Positions 43,945 to 53,637 of a DNA stretch of 64,000 nt are shown piece after piece. A program made the translations under genes and the position numbers. The notes under the pieces were generated by a model. That model had not been told where the DNA came from. It did not search any database and saw only the letters and a list, made by a program, of their open reading frames with translations. Source of the DNA: Daejeonella lutea (GTDB lineage: Bacteria; Bacteroidota; Bacteroidia; Sphingobacteriales; Sphingobacteriaceae); assembly GCF_900168015.1 (NCBI RefSeq), contig NZ_FUYR01000001.1, forward strand, positions 1,238,943-1,302,942, in the 5' to 3' direction. Within the stretch, counting starts at the first letter, position 1, and each line of letters begins with the position of its first letter.

Positions 43945-45237
43945 CTATCTAAAACTAAACCCGATCGAAGCACCAGCCCATTGAGTGTGAAAATTTGCAT
44001 CGCCCGGCTGGTCATAATAAAAATCATTGTTTTTAAATGTCGGTGTCCAATATAGCCTAAATAACAGGCCATCCTTCAGAGGCTGAAAACGATAACCAAT
44101 ATTGAGATTTGCAAAGGAAGAATTGTTTTCCACATCTGGTGGAGTAGTAGTAGTTAAAAACTGAGCAGTGTAACCTATCCCAGCTTCAAGCCCATGCCGT
44201 TTTGGTCCGACGACATAGCTGACTCCAATTGGAAGTGAATAGTACCTGGACGTTTTGGTATAATCAGATTGCACGAAACTCCCGAGGCCAAAACCTGCCC
44301 GAAATCCAAGTCCATCGTTATGATGACGCTTTAACCTCATATCGTAATTTATAGATCCAAGCGGGCTACTACCTAACACGTCGATGTAAATTGCCCGCCT
44401 AAAGTCCTGATTATCGGACGCAATAGGAGCCAATCTATCATACCCGCTGTTAGGAGCTTTTGTTAAATATCTAAGTTGGAGGTCTAATCCTATGTAACTT
44501 GACCGGATGTCGAAACGGCCATCAAATCTCTGCCCATACATGTTGACATACATAGTTCCCTCGGAAATTGGTTTGAAACCCAAATTGTATCGGATTCCGA
44601 AAAGGATGTTGGTTCGCTCAGAAACTCTACGTTCTATTGTTAAAGAAGTAGTTAAGTCCACCCTTAATTTACCCTTAGCGGACGGGATACTGACTTCGAA
44701 ATCGGCAGGATCAATGACTGGATTCCATGGAGCAGTTCTATTAAAAGCATAGTTGGAAACATCGGGTGCCTCATTGCCATAGTATGCTCTAATATTTGGT
44801 CCAGATGATAAATGCAAGGTTGAGCGATGTATTTTGAAACGGTAATCGGGAGTTAGAATTAACCCGGTATAAACAAAATTATCGTTAGTGGAGTTGATAT
44901 AGATCTTCCCAGAACCTGTTCCACTTCCGAAAGCATCTACTGGTGCTATCATTACATGATTGAAGTCGATAAGTCCAATATTCAGCCCAGTGCCAATTGA
45001 AAAATTCTTAGTGAGCTCGTGCCTATAATCAACTGCGGCATCAAAAGCAAGTCGTCTCTCGCCATAAATAAGCGCACTCGACGTGTTAGTTACCTTTGGA
45101 GAAACGATTTGGCTGGGGGTGATCCGAACACCAAATGAATTCTGACCTTTCGATGTAATAGAAAAACACAAAAGTATTATGGCTGTGAACCAACCATAAT
45201 ACTTGAAGCCATAATACTTAAAATTAAATATAGGCAT
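43945..45237 (-). CDS. Outer-membrane beta-barrel-like protein (paralogue B)
   Basis: 430 residues. N-terminal export signal with a repeated KYYGFKYYGW stretch. Same fold signature as paralogue A: KVTNTSSALIYGERRLAFDA, DYRHELTKNFSIGTG, NDGLGFRAGFGLG and PLKDGLLFRLYWTP, ending IGFSFR. The pair arose by tandem duplication and has diverged widely. Function unknown. The 222-bp gap between the two genes shows nothing else. Confidence 0.7.
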   Translation of the reverse strand: MPIFNFKYYGFKYYGWFTAIILLCFSITSKGQNSFGVRITPSQIVSPKVTNTSSALIYGERRLAFDAAVDYRHELTKNFSIGTGLNIGLIDFNHVMIAPVDAFGSGTGSGKIYINSTNDNFVYTGLILTPDYRFKIHRSTLHLSSGPNIRAYYGNEAPDVSNYAFNRTAPWNPVIDPADFEVSIPSAKGKLRVDLTTSLTIERRVSERTNILFGIRYNLGFKPISEGTMYVNMYGQRFDGRFDIRSSYIGLDLQLRYLTKAPNSGYDRLAPIASDNQDFRRAIYIDVLGSSPLGSINYDMRLKRHHNDGLGFRAGFGLGSFVQSDYTKTSRYYSLPIGVSYVVGPKRHGLEAGIGYTAQFLTTTTPPDVENNSSFANLNIGYRFQPLKDGLLFRLYWTPTFKNNDFYYDQPGDANFHTQWAGASIGFSFR

Positions 45238-45564
45238 TGTTAAATATCGACAAAAATGATGTGCATTTATCGGGCAGGGACCTTCATTTTCTGAGGTGAA
45301 TTGTAAAGGGACAATAGCCGTTGACAGTAAAGGTCGCGTAGGTCTCAGAAGGATTTTTGTTCTGTTTTCATAGTTAGTTGTTTAGGTTTTGAATTAAAGT
45401 TACCTATACAATCAAGATGAAAAAGTTACAAACTATGAACTTCCTCTAATTTCAGCACATTGTGTAGACGATCGTCGACTTGCTGTAGATACAAAGCAGG
45501 ATTATGTTATAAACCACCGGGATAAGGTTCAAAACGACCAAAATGACTTGATGGATGGAAACCC
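45238..45564. other. Gap without a gene
   Basis: 327 bp upstream of paralogue B and downstream of the XRE gene. I see a GACGATCGTC palindrome (about 45470) and no ORF with family support. Confidence 0.5.
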
Positions 45565-45990
45565 CTACTCTTCATCAATGGTGTACTCCGTATAATACCA
45601 AAACACCAAAGCCGCGAATCCAATTAAACAAGCTAGCACCAACTTCGTCACGATAGATGAGATTTGTGCTCCGTCCCAGAACCCCCGTGTCACGTCCCAT
45701 GCAGCTACAATCAGCAGAATGCGATAAGCTATCACGCCGGGATACGTTAATGAGGAAACGAGCTTAATTTTTTTAGAATGATCCCATCCTTTTGGTTTCA
45801 GGGTGCTTTCCGGAATTCCGAGAAATTCCGCTAATTGCGCAATAAACTGATCATCCGGCAAAAATCTGCCCCTTTCGATCCGGGAATATTTGGATTGTGA
45901 AATATTCATTTTAAAAGCGACTGCTTCCTGGCTGATACCGGCGAGGATGCGCTTGCGGCGGAGGTTGGCTCCGAAGTTGAAGATTTCCAT
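45565..45990 (-). CDS. XRE-family HTH protein with two membrane spans
   Basis: 141 residues. HTH at about 8-65 (GANLRRKRILAGISQEAVAFKMNISQSKYSRIERG) followed by two hydrophobic segments (IAYRILLIVAAWDV and LVLACLIGFAALVFWYY). The membrane anchor on a DNA-binding domain suggests a membrane-tethered sensor regulator, or that DNA binding is lost. Context gives no clear target. Confidence 0.8.
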   Translation of the reverse strand: MEIFNFGANLRRKRILAGISQEAVAFKMNISQSKYSRIERGRFLPDDQFIAQLAEFLGIPESTLKPKGWDHSKKIKLVSSLTYPGVIAYRILLIVAAWDVTRGFWDGAQISSIVTKLVLACLIGFAALVFWYYTEYTIDEE

Positions 45991-46002
45991 AATTATTAAG
46001 TG

Positions 46003-46095
46003 GACAGTTGACGGTGGACGGTTGACGGTGCTTTTCTAGCGTACCAAACTTTTCAGTTGAAAGTTAAAAGTGGAAAGTTGAAAGTTGAAAGTGTC
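46003..46095. repeat. Heptamer tracts (GTGGACA/GTTGACG, then GTTGAAA)
   Basis: Degenerate 7-bp units interrupted by TCTAGCGTACCAAAC; directly upstream of the XRE-membrane gene. Confidence 0.7.
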
Positions 46096-46191
46096 TGGCT
46101 AAGGTACCATACGTCTACAAGGGAACCGCTAAAATACCGTGGTGAAGTACCTGAGAAGATAGTATGGTGAATACAAAAAGTTAGACTGGAA

Positions 46192-46458
46192 CTACTGAAG
46201 TTTTGGCACTGTGACGTTCACCAGGTAGGACTCGTCGATGACGTATTTGGCCATCGGTGATGGTTCGTCGATGTACTGGTAAATGTCACGGTCTTCCAGG
46301 GAGATCATTCCAATTGTAAGATTCTGAACTTTACCGGGAACGAGCTCTACCCTTGCCTCCGTTGGCTCATCGGGCTGGAGCAGGTTCATCTCGCAGGATG
46401 TAAATCCAAGAGATTTTAACCTGAGAATTATTTCGGGAGTTACTGCTATGTAGGCCAT
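46192..46458 (-). CDS. Small protein of unknown function
   Basis: 88 residues, mostly beta-strand-like, with acidic segments (MAYIAVTPEIILRLKSLGFT; LEDRDIYQYIDEPSP). No signal peptide, no recognised family. Reasonable codon use and clear ATG. Possibly part of the accessory region. Confidence 0.5.
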   Translation of the reverse strand: MAYIAVTPEIILRLKSLGFTSCEMNLLQPDEPTEARVELVPGKVQNLTIGMISLEDRDIYQYIDEPSPMAKYVIDESYLVNVTVPKLQ

Positions 46459-46486
46459 GTGGTTTCGAATTTAAAGATAAAAATAA

Positions 46487-46645
46487 TTATGGAATTGGAT
46501 CGGTGATATCCCAGCCTTCCATGCACTTTCTGCACTCGATTATTTCTTGTTTAGCATTTGGGTTTGCAGGGGTGATTTCGTCTTTCTCACAGGATGTGCC
46601 CAGTGTGATGATGAACAGTAAAAGGGGTATGGTTAGTTTTTTCAT
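46487..46645 (-). CDS. Small lipoprotein with a CxxC motif
   Basis: 52 residues from ATG at 46643-46645. Export signal MKKLTIPLLLFIITLGTSC with lipobox Cys, then a short polar mature part ending EIIECRKCMEGWDI. The CRKC pair could bind metal or form a disulfide. Family unknown. The longer start at 46696 is rejected. Confidence 0.6.
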   Translation of the reverse strand: MKKLTIPLLLFIITLGTSCEKDEITPANPNAKQEIIECRKCMEGWDITDPIP

Positions 46646-46944
46646 GATTGGTAAATTTAGATTTAAGGGAAAAGCTTCCTTGCGGAAGCTTTCCAATGTG
46701 AGCGTTAAGAATTACGTGGTAAGGCAAAGGTTACTGTGGTAGTGATGACAATTGTTGAATCTGAAAAAGGAGCGGTGTGACTTTTTGATTTACCGAACGT
46801 AAAGCAACCAGACTTTTTCAATAGGGCGAATTTTGCTTTCTGTGTTTTCATAAATTTCTATATTTATGATAAAGAAGCGCCCTCTACTTTTTTCTACCTA
46901 ATCTTTTACATTAACACCAGAACCTACTTGATAAAAGCGGCTCG

Positions 46945-48021
46945 ATGCGTGATTTAGTTTTAAAAAATATCCCTGAGAAGCGTTATACAATATACTACCA
47001 TGTAGTTGCCTGGGTAGTATTTATCTGTTATGAAGTGACTTTGTCGGCCGCCATAAGAGGGTCATACAATCATTACTCTGATTACCTATTTCATTACCCG
47101 CTTTATATTATTCTATTTTACGTACACTGTTTTATAATTTTGGCAGATTTATCTGTTAAGACGGTAATTGATTTCGTCAAGTTGTCTCTTTTTCTCGGCC
47201 TAGAACTTGCAGTTTATTATGGGTTGAATGTCTTAATAAATAACTATCTGGCCGCGAGCGGTTGGGAAGTAAATGTTATTGATCCGTCGTCACGATTATT
47301 TCATTTAGGAACGTTCTACCGGTTTTTGTACATCGCTGGTTTAAGCACTGGATTTCGTATAGCGTTAAACTTGTTAGCAAGTCAAAGACGAAACATCGAA
47401 TACTTGACTGAGACTTTAACTCATCAGAAAGAGAAAGAGTCGCTAAAAGCTGAATTGCTTAACTCCGAATTATCGTTCCTCCGATCCCAAATCAACCCTC
47501 ACTTCCTTTTCAATTCACTGAACTCTGTGTACAACCGCATTCGTAAAAATGATCCAAATAGTGCTGAATATGTGATGGCATTAGCGGATCTGATGCAATA
47601 TGCGCTGAAGCCACAGGCTGCCACAGAGGAGGTTCCGGTGGAAGATGAGTTGGACCATATTAGCAATTACTTCAAACTGCAGCAAATGCGATACTCGGCG
47701 CATATTGATTTAAAGATCTTTAATGAGGATCGGGAGCTGAAGATTATTCCTTTGTTATTGATCAGCTTGGTGGAAAATGTTTTTCAACATGGTGATCTGA
47801 ATCGAGCAGATATTCCCCCGATTATTGAGATTAGCGTTTTGGATGGGCAACTCAACCTGCAAACCAGCAACTACACCAGAACGGATCCGAGACGAGGCAA
47901 TGGAGTTGGTTTGACCAATACACGTAAGCGGCTGGAATTGCATTATCCAGGCAGGTATAGCCTTGAATATGGAGCTGATAAGAATATTTTCAAACTCAAA
48001 TTACATCTTAACCTAAAATGA
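46945..48021 (+). CDS. LytS-type membrane histidine kinase
   Basis: 358 residues. Four membrane spans at about 18-150, then a His_kinase (PF06580-like) domain with His186 in RSQINPHFLFNSLNSV and a catalytic ATPase region ending GNGVGLTNTRKRLELHY. Paired with the LytTR regulator 1 bp downstream. Signal unknown. Confidence 0.93.
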   Translation: MRDLVLKNIPEKRYTIYYHVVAWVVFICYEVTLSAAIRGSYNHYSDYLFHYPLYIILFYVHCFIILADLSVKTVIDFVKLSLFLGLELAVYYGLNVLINNYLAASGWEVNVIDPSSRLFHLGTFYRFLYIAGLSTGFRIALNLLASQRRNIEYLTETLTHQKEKESLKAELLNSELSFLRSQINPHFLFNSLNSVYNRIRKNDPNSAEYVMALADLMQYALKPQAATEEVPVEDELDHISNYFKLQQMRYSAHIDLKIFNEDRELKIIPLLLISLVENVFQHGDLNRADIPPIIEISVLDGQLNLQTSNYTRTDPRRGNGVGLTNTRKRLELHYPGRYSLEYGADKNIFKLKLHLNLK

Positions 48022-48022
48022 T

Positions 48023-48766
48023 ATGTCAGATTATAGCTGTTACATTGTAGATGATGAAGCTGATTCACTTGAGATCCTGCAAGATTATGTAGCGCAGACA
48101 CCCAGTCTTTCACTTACTTATTCCACTAACAATCCACGGGACATTTTCTCGGTTATACCCAAGGATGGCAAACCTAAAATCACTTTCCTGGATATAGAGA
48201 TGCCTGGTATTACAGGCTTGGAACTCGCCGGATTGATCAATTCTCATACAGCGGTGATCTTTGTTACCTCGCATTCCGAACATGCATTAGAAGCATTTGA
48301 AAAAGATGCTTATGATTTCCTGGTCAAACCTGTTTCTTACCCGAGGTTCCTGAAAGCAGTTGCTAAAGTGCAGAGCCGGATACAAAGCGAAGTCAATTCT
48401 GCCCCACAAGAAGAAACTTACTTCTATATCCGGGGAAACCGACAGGGTGAACTCATAAAAATTCATTTTAATGAAATCCTGTACCTCGAATCACTGCAAA
48501 ATTATGTCAAGCTGCATACGGAAAAAGGTACTCACATTACCTATTTAACGCTTAAGGAATTTGAGTTTAAGCTCAACCGGAATAATTTCCTAAAAGTCCA
48601 CAAGAGCTATGTTGTAAATCTCGACAGTATTGCACGCCATATCGATAACAAGCTCTACATGAAAAATGAATTCGCAGTACCCATTGGGGCAAGCTACCGG
48701 CAGGAACTGCTGATCAGATTAAAAAATAGAATTTTTTCTACGGACCGCCGAAAAACCGGCGATTAG
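48023..48766 (+). CDS. LytTR-family response regulator
   Basis: 247 residues. Receiver with Asp57 in ITFLDIEMPG and Lys102 in FLVKPVSY; LytTR DNA-binding domain at about 140-245 (EILYLESLQNYVKLHTE; NNFLKVHKSYVVNLD). Expected to bind DNA repeats near its targets. Partner of the kinase at 46945. Confidence 0.94.
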   Translation: MSDYSCYIVDDEADSLEILQDYVAQTPSLSLTYSTNNPRDIFSVIPKDGKPKITFLDIEMPGITGLELAGLINSHTAVIFVTSHSEHALEAFEKDAYDFLVKPVSYPRFLKAVAKVQSRIQSEVNSAPQEETYFYIRGNRQGELIKIHFNEILYLESLQNYVKLHTEKGTHITYLTLKEFEFKLNRNNFLKVHKSYVVNLDSIARHIDNKLYMKNEFAVPIGASYRQELLIRLKNRIFSTDRRKTGD

Positions 48767-48861
48767 CCTTACGTTTATACGAGGGATTCACAGCATTCAA
48801 CCTTCTATCGTCACCGTATAAAAACCGATGACTTCATTCAATGTGCTGCCAAACGAATCTG

Positions 48862-49854
48862 TTATTTCCTCAAATCTGCTATGATATGATTTTGAATTCG
48901 AGTCGTTAGGGGCGTAATTTGATTTTGGTATTCAACAGGGAGGCTTAAGTTGGATATATCAGCAATCGTTTTGGTAAACTCATATCGTCGGGCTTGCATA
49001 GCACTGTCAGCCTTCCACTCCATAAGTTTGAACTCAGCGTCTATTTGCTCATCTGTAAATCCCTGCTCCTTTTTAGCAGCCCTCATCTGCGGCATCTGCG
49101 CTCGACGTTGTTCTCTCATCTGAACATGTTGCTGCATTAAATTGTCGTTCGAGATCTGCGGTAAAAGGCTTTCATTTAAATACTTCATTACCACAATATC
49201 CCGTGCAAGTGCATTTGCAACAAGACTGTTGTTCATACTATAGGTATCATCCCAAAACACCCCGGCAAAAATATTAGCGCCTTCCACTGGCACGGTTCTA
49301 AAATTGCAGTACTTTCTATCTGTGAATGTGAAATATGAATTGTTTTGATTTTGAGCTGTGAGCCAATTAGATAGTGGAATAGACTGATTGGGGTTGGTAG
49401 GCAGGTCTATAACCATCGTATCGGTAAATGTTTTGCCGTTCACAATTCTCTTCTGAAGTATGGCCGCTGCTACATGAAAACCCCAATAGATGCTGTCATT
49501 TTTCGTGAGGTGATTTGGGTCAGGCATCTTTAACTGCACACCAAACCCGTTCGGATAAATCATGTTTTTAGCAAAATTCCAAACCTTAAAAGTCTCCATA
49601 TTGAACTTAGCCTTGAGCCACAAACTAATATAATGTGATTTGAAATTACACCCGGAGTTTATGTAACGATAATCAAAATATTCACTTGTCTTAACGCTCT
49701 GAATTGCGGCCTGTACTTCCGCAGCCGAATATGCCGGATAATTTTTAAGATTTACAGCATATTCGTTAACACTGAAATGCGACTGGCCACTTCCCTTGGA
49801 ATAGCTTGCTATGATAATAAATGCGACAAGAAAACTTTTAACGATCGCTTGCAT
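48862..49854 (-). CDS. Exported protein-glutaminase/papain-like enzyme
   Basis: 330 residues with a signal (MQAIVKSFLVAFIIIASYSKGSGQ). It resembles protein glutaminase: Cys69 in NSGCNFKSHYISLWLK, then KVW (90-92), His127 in YWGFHVAAAIL and Asp150 in TMVIDLP, matching a Cys-His-Asp triad in order and spacing. Known relatives deamidate protein glutamine side chains or act as papain-fold hydrolases. A helical C-terminal part (QMREQRRAQMPQMRAAKKEQ) follows. Third gene after the LanB-like gene and the 49878 gene, 23 bp from the latter; a processing or modifying role is possible but unproven. Confidence 0.72.
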   Translation of the reverse strand: MQAIVKSFLVAFIIIASYSKGSGQSHFSVNEYAVNLKNYPAYSAAEVQAAIQSVKTSEYFDYRYINSGCNFKSHYISLWLKAKFNMETFKVWNFAKNMIYPNGFGVQLKMPDPNHLTKNDSIYWGFHVAAAILQKRIVNGKTFTDTMVIDLPTNPNQSIPLSNWLTAQNQNNSYFTFTDRKYCNFRTVPVEGANIFAGVFWDDTYSMNNSLVANALARDIVVMKYLNESLLPQISNDNLMQQHVQMREQRRAQMPQMRAAKKEQGFTDEQIDAEFKLMEWKADSAMQARRYEFTKTIADISNLSLPVEYQNQITPLTTRIQNHIIADLRK

Positions 49855-49877
49855 ATAGTTGTTATTAAATTTGAGGT

Positions 49878-50669
49878 TTAGTTAATTATATCCTTAAAGA
49901 GTTTTCCGCTTATTGCACCGCCGATAGTTACCTGTCCATTAGTCAAACCCTTAATTTTTGCCCCACCTATTACAGGTAATGCAAAAAAGAAATGTGTATC
50001 GTTAAACCATAAGTCAACATTTAATTCTCCCCCCCAAAAGCCTGTCTTGGTTGTTCCAAATATTTTCTGCTTAAAGTCATCTTCCGTTGAGGCGTCGCCC
50101 TTAAATCCCCGGTAGGACAAGCCCAGATCAGCTGTTGCTGAAATCGTTGATTTTGGCCCTTCATGGTTAAAAAGAAAACGCGTAAGCTGGGCTTTTAGAC
50201 TTAATGGAGTTGCCTTATACGTCACCGCGTCTTGTCTCCAGTCAACAGAGGCAGCAATAAACGAAGTATTATAACCCCATTTGTTACCGGGTTTAAAAAC
50301 TGATCGCAAATCAAATTGGAAAGAGTGTCCACCATTTCCAGGCAATAACAAAGATCCCCCGTTAGACTTATCTCCAGTAAAGTCTATAGTCGAATTATTT
50401 TGCAGGGAGAAAATGAGATTTCCCTGAAGACGTCCTTCTTTATAAAACGAAACACCGGTTGATCCTTTCCCGAGACTCTTATCAGATTCACCGTTCAGTC
50501 CGTCGAAAAGACCGGCTGCTCCGATTATGTCGAATTTTAGATCGGTATCGGTTATTGTGCTATCCAGGAAATTAGGTTTCTGGGACTTGTTAATGTAGTT
50601 CGGCCCCATTTGCGCCAAGGCTGTTAAAAATAAAAGCTGCGCAAAAATAAATGTGAAAGTTGTTTTCAT
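49878..50669 (-). CDS. Exported beta-rich protein, possibly outer membrane
   Basis: 263 residues. Signal MKTTFTFIFAQLLFLTALAQ, then a strand-rich region with alternating hydrophobic residues (GNLIFSLQNNSTIDF; LNVDLWFNDTHFFFALP). No recognised family. It lies between LanB (71-bp gap) and the glutaminase-like gene on the same strand, so the three look like one operon. Confidence 0.6.
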   Translation of the reverse strand: MKTTFTFIFAQLLFLTALAQMGPNYINKSQKPNFLDSTITDTDLKFDIIGAAGLFDGLNGESDKSLGKGSTGVSFYKEGRLQGNLIFSLQNNSTIDFTGDKSNGGSLLLPGNGGHSFQFDLRSVFKPGNKWGYNTSFIAASVDWRQDAVTYKATPLSLKAQLTRFLFNHEGPKSTISATADLGLSYRGFKGDASTEDDFKQKIFGTTKTGFWGGELNVDLWFNDTHFFFALPVIGGAKIKGLTNGQVTIGGAISGKLFKDIIN

Positions 50670-50740
50670 AAGCTTAGTTTATCGAATTTAATTATATATA
50701 TATAACTGTAACTGGTGGATTTCCACCATTTTAACTTTCA

Positions 50741-53533
50741 TTATTCCCGATCGAACACGGATTGAGATGCAAGGGCTCTGGCGATTTTTGCCGCGAAATA
50801 ATATGAGCGAACTTCGTTGTCACGTTGATCATGAAGAAAAAGCCTGTTAAGATGCATATGATTTATATCTATGATCATCTGCGGCTTTGTCCACGACGGG
50901 AGAGCCATAACAGCTATCCGGACATATTCCAAATATTGCTTCTCTAATGAGGTGCCGACATGTCGACCAACATGTTGCAGCAGTTCGCGCCGATAAGATC
51001 TGAATTGGGTATCGAAGTCAATTCTCTTACTCTTCCCCAGATTTCCTGTAACACCTTCGCAAAGCTCGTGTAAGTCTGATAAAGAGAAATTCAGTGCATT
51101 AAAGAGGATAAGCAAATGATTAACTGCAGAGAAAATCAGCTTTTCTTCACTTCCTGGCCCAGCATCGCTCAGCTCTGATAAAACAATTTCGCTGCTCATC
51201 TCAAAAATCCGCTCTGCTTTTTCAATGCCTATAGGTGCATACCTCTCCGTCTCCTTGAAATAAGTCGACAATTCGATCTTTCTTATGTTGGGTAATAGGC
51301 GCAGCTTGCTTTCCAATTCCTGATATCGCTCCAAGAGAATCGCGTACCGGATGTTCACCTGTTTCACCCGAAGCCGTAAATGAAAGTCATCATCATAGTA
51401 GCTGATAAAAAACCAGGAAACGATATTGCCACTATCCAGATTTTCTTTGATAAAGGGCTGAATGAAGTTTAGCAGCAAATCGGGATAACCTGCAGGATGC
51501 AGGTAAATCTTAAGGTACAGCCACTCATCAAAAGGCAGCAACTTGCTCTTCGATTCATGCATGAGTATTTCGCGCCCGACGAGGTTCGGATAGCTTATCT
51601 CCCTATTGGTCAGAAAAGCGATACACTCGTGTGTATATCCATTATCCTGTTCATCTTTCACCATGGTTTCCTGACTTTTAAAGTATTCCCGCAGTATGAC
51701 CTTGCCGGCTACAGGGATAGTTTGCAGCAACAGTGCAACATCCTCTCCAAGGGAGCGATTAATGTGGAGCAAATGATCGTGAACTTCGTAATAGAATTCT
51801 TCGGGGAGATTTATCCGGGAGGCAAATTCGTTGAAGGCGGAGAATTGCGTTGTAGGATACTCTCCGGCAGCTGGAAAGAGTTCCTTAGCGTTCATTCGCC
51901 AGGAGGCCGCTTCAAGTATTACGTCTTTATAGACTACTCTTGGATAAAAAGCTAGTCCGGGGAAAAGCCCGGCCATACTGAAGTTTAAATTTGAATCAAG
52001 TCCCTCGTGCTGCAGATCACAAAGAAAACGAAATACTGGCAGCGTACTCCGATGGAAGTTATAGGCATTACTATACCGGGGGATTACCTGTTTGTTCAAC
52101 CGGGCAGAGCGTAGAATAAGTCGATTGTTTACCAGGGATACATACAAATCGCCCAGATCTAAAACAAATTCGTCCTGAACATCCGGTGCTTCAAAAAAAG
52201 GAATCTGGTATTGGTAAACTGTGGCCCTGGTGTTCACACTAGCTACATCCGGGCCATCTACATGCAAGATCTCAGCAAACACTACTTCCGGGTTATGGTT
52301 GATCTCCACTGAAGCAAGCTCCTTCGCGACATCCAGGATAACTGAGTCAAGAGCGGTGAAACGACCGATCATATTCAGGCTGCTAGCTCCTCCAGCAGCT
52401 TTAACATGGAGCTTGTCGCCCAGGGAGCTGAACATGACTGCCATGCCGGGAGGATAGACTCTCTCACTGGTTTTCAGGCCGGCGAGGTCGCTATCAGATA
52501 TCTCCAGTTCGGGAATTGAACCTTTATGGCTCGTCCATTTAGAAAGCAGCAGCTCATGCAGTGGCGACCATGGGATGCCCGCAGCTCCTGCCTGTCTTTC
52601 GGCCGAGCTATTACCAGTCAATCCGTCGTAGTCTATTCCGAGCTCCGGGTCCAGCGCTTGCAGCAAGGGTACTGTTCTCCTGTCGAAAAGCTTCTCAAAT
52701 CGTGTTTTAAATTGAGTTAATGCTGCAGACTCATGCCTGATACTGATCTTCTCCAGGCAATGAATACCCTGTCGGATCTTCCGCTCTATGCCCGTAGGTA
52801 AAGAACCATCCACACGCACAGTACAATAAGAATCGTATTTTGATCCCGGAGCCTTCCTGGGTTTCGCCGCCAATAAAACGGGGTACTCTTGCAGGCTTTT
52901 ATGAGCCGGCAGGATGATCTGCAAGTTTTTTAGCTGATCAGCAAACTCATTAAGCTCAGCGTTATTGATGCCGTGTTCCCGAATTAAATTCTCCAGATAT
53001 TTATTGCTAAAGGAACCGTGTTTTGAGATAAGCTTTCCTATTAAACCGGAACCGAAAACCTCGGAAATTGAAAATGTAGATTGAGAACCATTTTCCGTTT
53101 TCGTAAGAACTCGAAAATCCTCGCCGTAAGGGTAAAGAAATGGATTGACGCGATAGGAGGAACACTGACTTATATCAGATGTTTTATGCTTTTCTTTTAC
53201 AAGCGCTCTAAACGAATCAGTTTTAACAATTATCCCGGATTCTCCGACGATTGGAACAAGCGCCACTCCAGCAAAAGTTCCGAAAGGTGTTGGCCTGTAG
53301 CACATTCGCTTCTGGTATTTTGCCAGGGAATGCCTTACTTTCTTACTGCAAGCATTCAACTCAAAATCGTTTTTCTCCAACTCCTTGTAAAGTGAATCAC
53401 TCGCCAGGTAAAGGGCCTCTCTGAACACCGGATCCTTGAGCATTTCATCCATCCCAGCCCCTGCCCTATTTACAGGAAATCGTGGTACACGCAGAATGAT
53501 CCGGGGATGGAGATCGTAGTTCATCATAGGCAA
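50741..53533 (-). CDS. LanB-type lantibiotic dehydratase, full length
   Basis: 930 residues; the true start may be any of three Met codons within the first four. The N-terminal glutamylation domain shows KRMCYRPTPFGTFAGVALVP (about 75-95), a hallmark of LanB. The C-terminal elimination (SpaB_C-like) domain begins at about 655 with WLYLKIYLHPAGYPDLLLNF and contains VSWFFISYYDDDFHLRLRVK. LanB enzymes use glutamyl-tRNA to dehydrate Ser/Thr in a precursor peptide. No LanC cyclase and no clear precursor are in the window, so the locus may be a different RiPP type, a stand-alone dehydratase, or one whose precursor is elsewhere. Confidence 0.92.
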   Translation of the reverse strand: MPMMNYDLHPRIILRVPRFPVNRAGAGMDEMLKDPVFREALYLASDSLYKELEKNDFELNACSKKVRHSLAKYQKRMCYRPTPFGTFAGVALVPIVGESGIIVKTDSFRALVKEKHKTSDISQCSSYRVNPFLYPYGEDFRVLTKTENGSQSTFSISEVFGSGLIGKLISKHGSFSNKYLENLIREHGINNAELNEFADQLKNLQIILPAHKSLQEYPVLLAAKPRKAPGSKYDSYCTVRVDGSLPTGIERKIRQGIHCLEKISIRHESAALTQFKTRFEKLFDRRTVPLLQALDPELGIDYDGLTGNSSAERQAGAAGIPWSPLHELLLSKWTSHKGSIPELEISDSDLAGLKTSERVYPPGMAVMFSSLGDKLHVKAAGGASSLNMIGRFTALDSVILDVAKELASVEINHNPEVVFAEILHVDGPDVASVNTRATVYQYQIPFFEAPDVQDEFVLDLGDLYVSLVNNRLILRSARLNKQVIPRYSNAYNFHRSTLPVFRFLCDLQHEGLDSNLNFSMAGLFPGLAFYPRVVYKDVILEAASWRMNAKELFPAAGEYPTTQFSAFNEFASRINLPEEFYYEVHDHLLHINRSLGEDVALLLQTIPVAGKVILREYFKSQETMVKDEQDNGYTHECIAFLTNREISYPNLVGREILMHESKSKLLPFDEWLYLKIYLHPAGYPDLLLNFIQPFIKENLDSGNIVSWFFISYYDDDFHLRLRVKQVNIRYAILLERYQELESKLRLLPNIRKIELSTYFKETERYAPIGIEKAERIFEMSSEIVLSELSDAGPGSEEKLIFSAVNHLLILFNALNFSLSDLHELCEGVTGNLGKSKRIDFDTQFRSYRRELLQHVGRHVGTSLEKQYLEYVRIAVMALPSWTKPQMIIDINHMHLNRLFLHDQRDNEVRSYYFAAKIARALASQSVFDRE

Positions 53534-53613
53534 TCGAAATTACCCCGAGACTCTACGCCTTCGACATGATGTAGCCTGCTATTAAACCGTGTTCATCAAG
53601 CGAGTTGCGACGA

Positions 53614-53637
53614 TGGTGTAAATAAATTCTTACACCA
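53614..53637. promoter_or_regulatory. Inverted repeat upstream of LanB
   Basis: TGGTGTAA (53614-53621) and TTACACCA (53630-53637) with an 8-nt spacer, 80 bp upstream of the LanB start and about 90 bp upstream of the divergent HTH gene. Candidate operator for the HTH protein. Confidence 0.45.

Noticed and set aside
43857-44072. Small minus-strand ORF at the end of paralogue B
   Set aside because: Overlaps the paralogue in another frame and lacks any family pattern.
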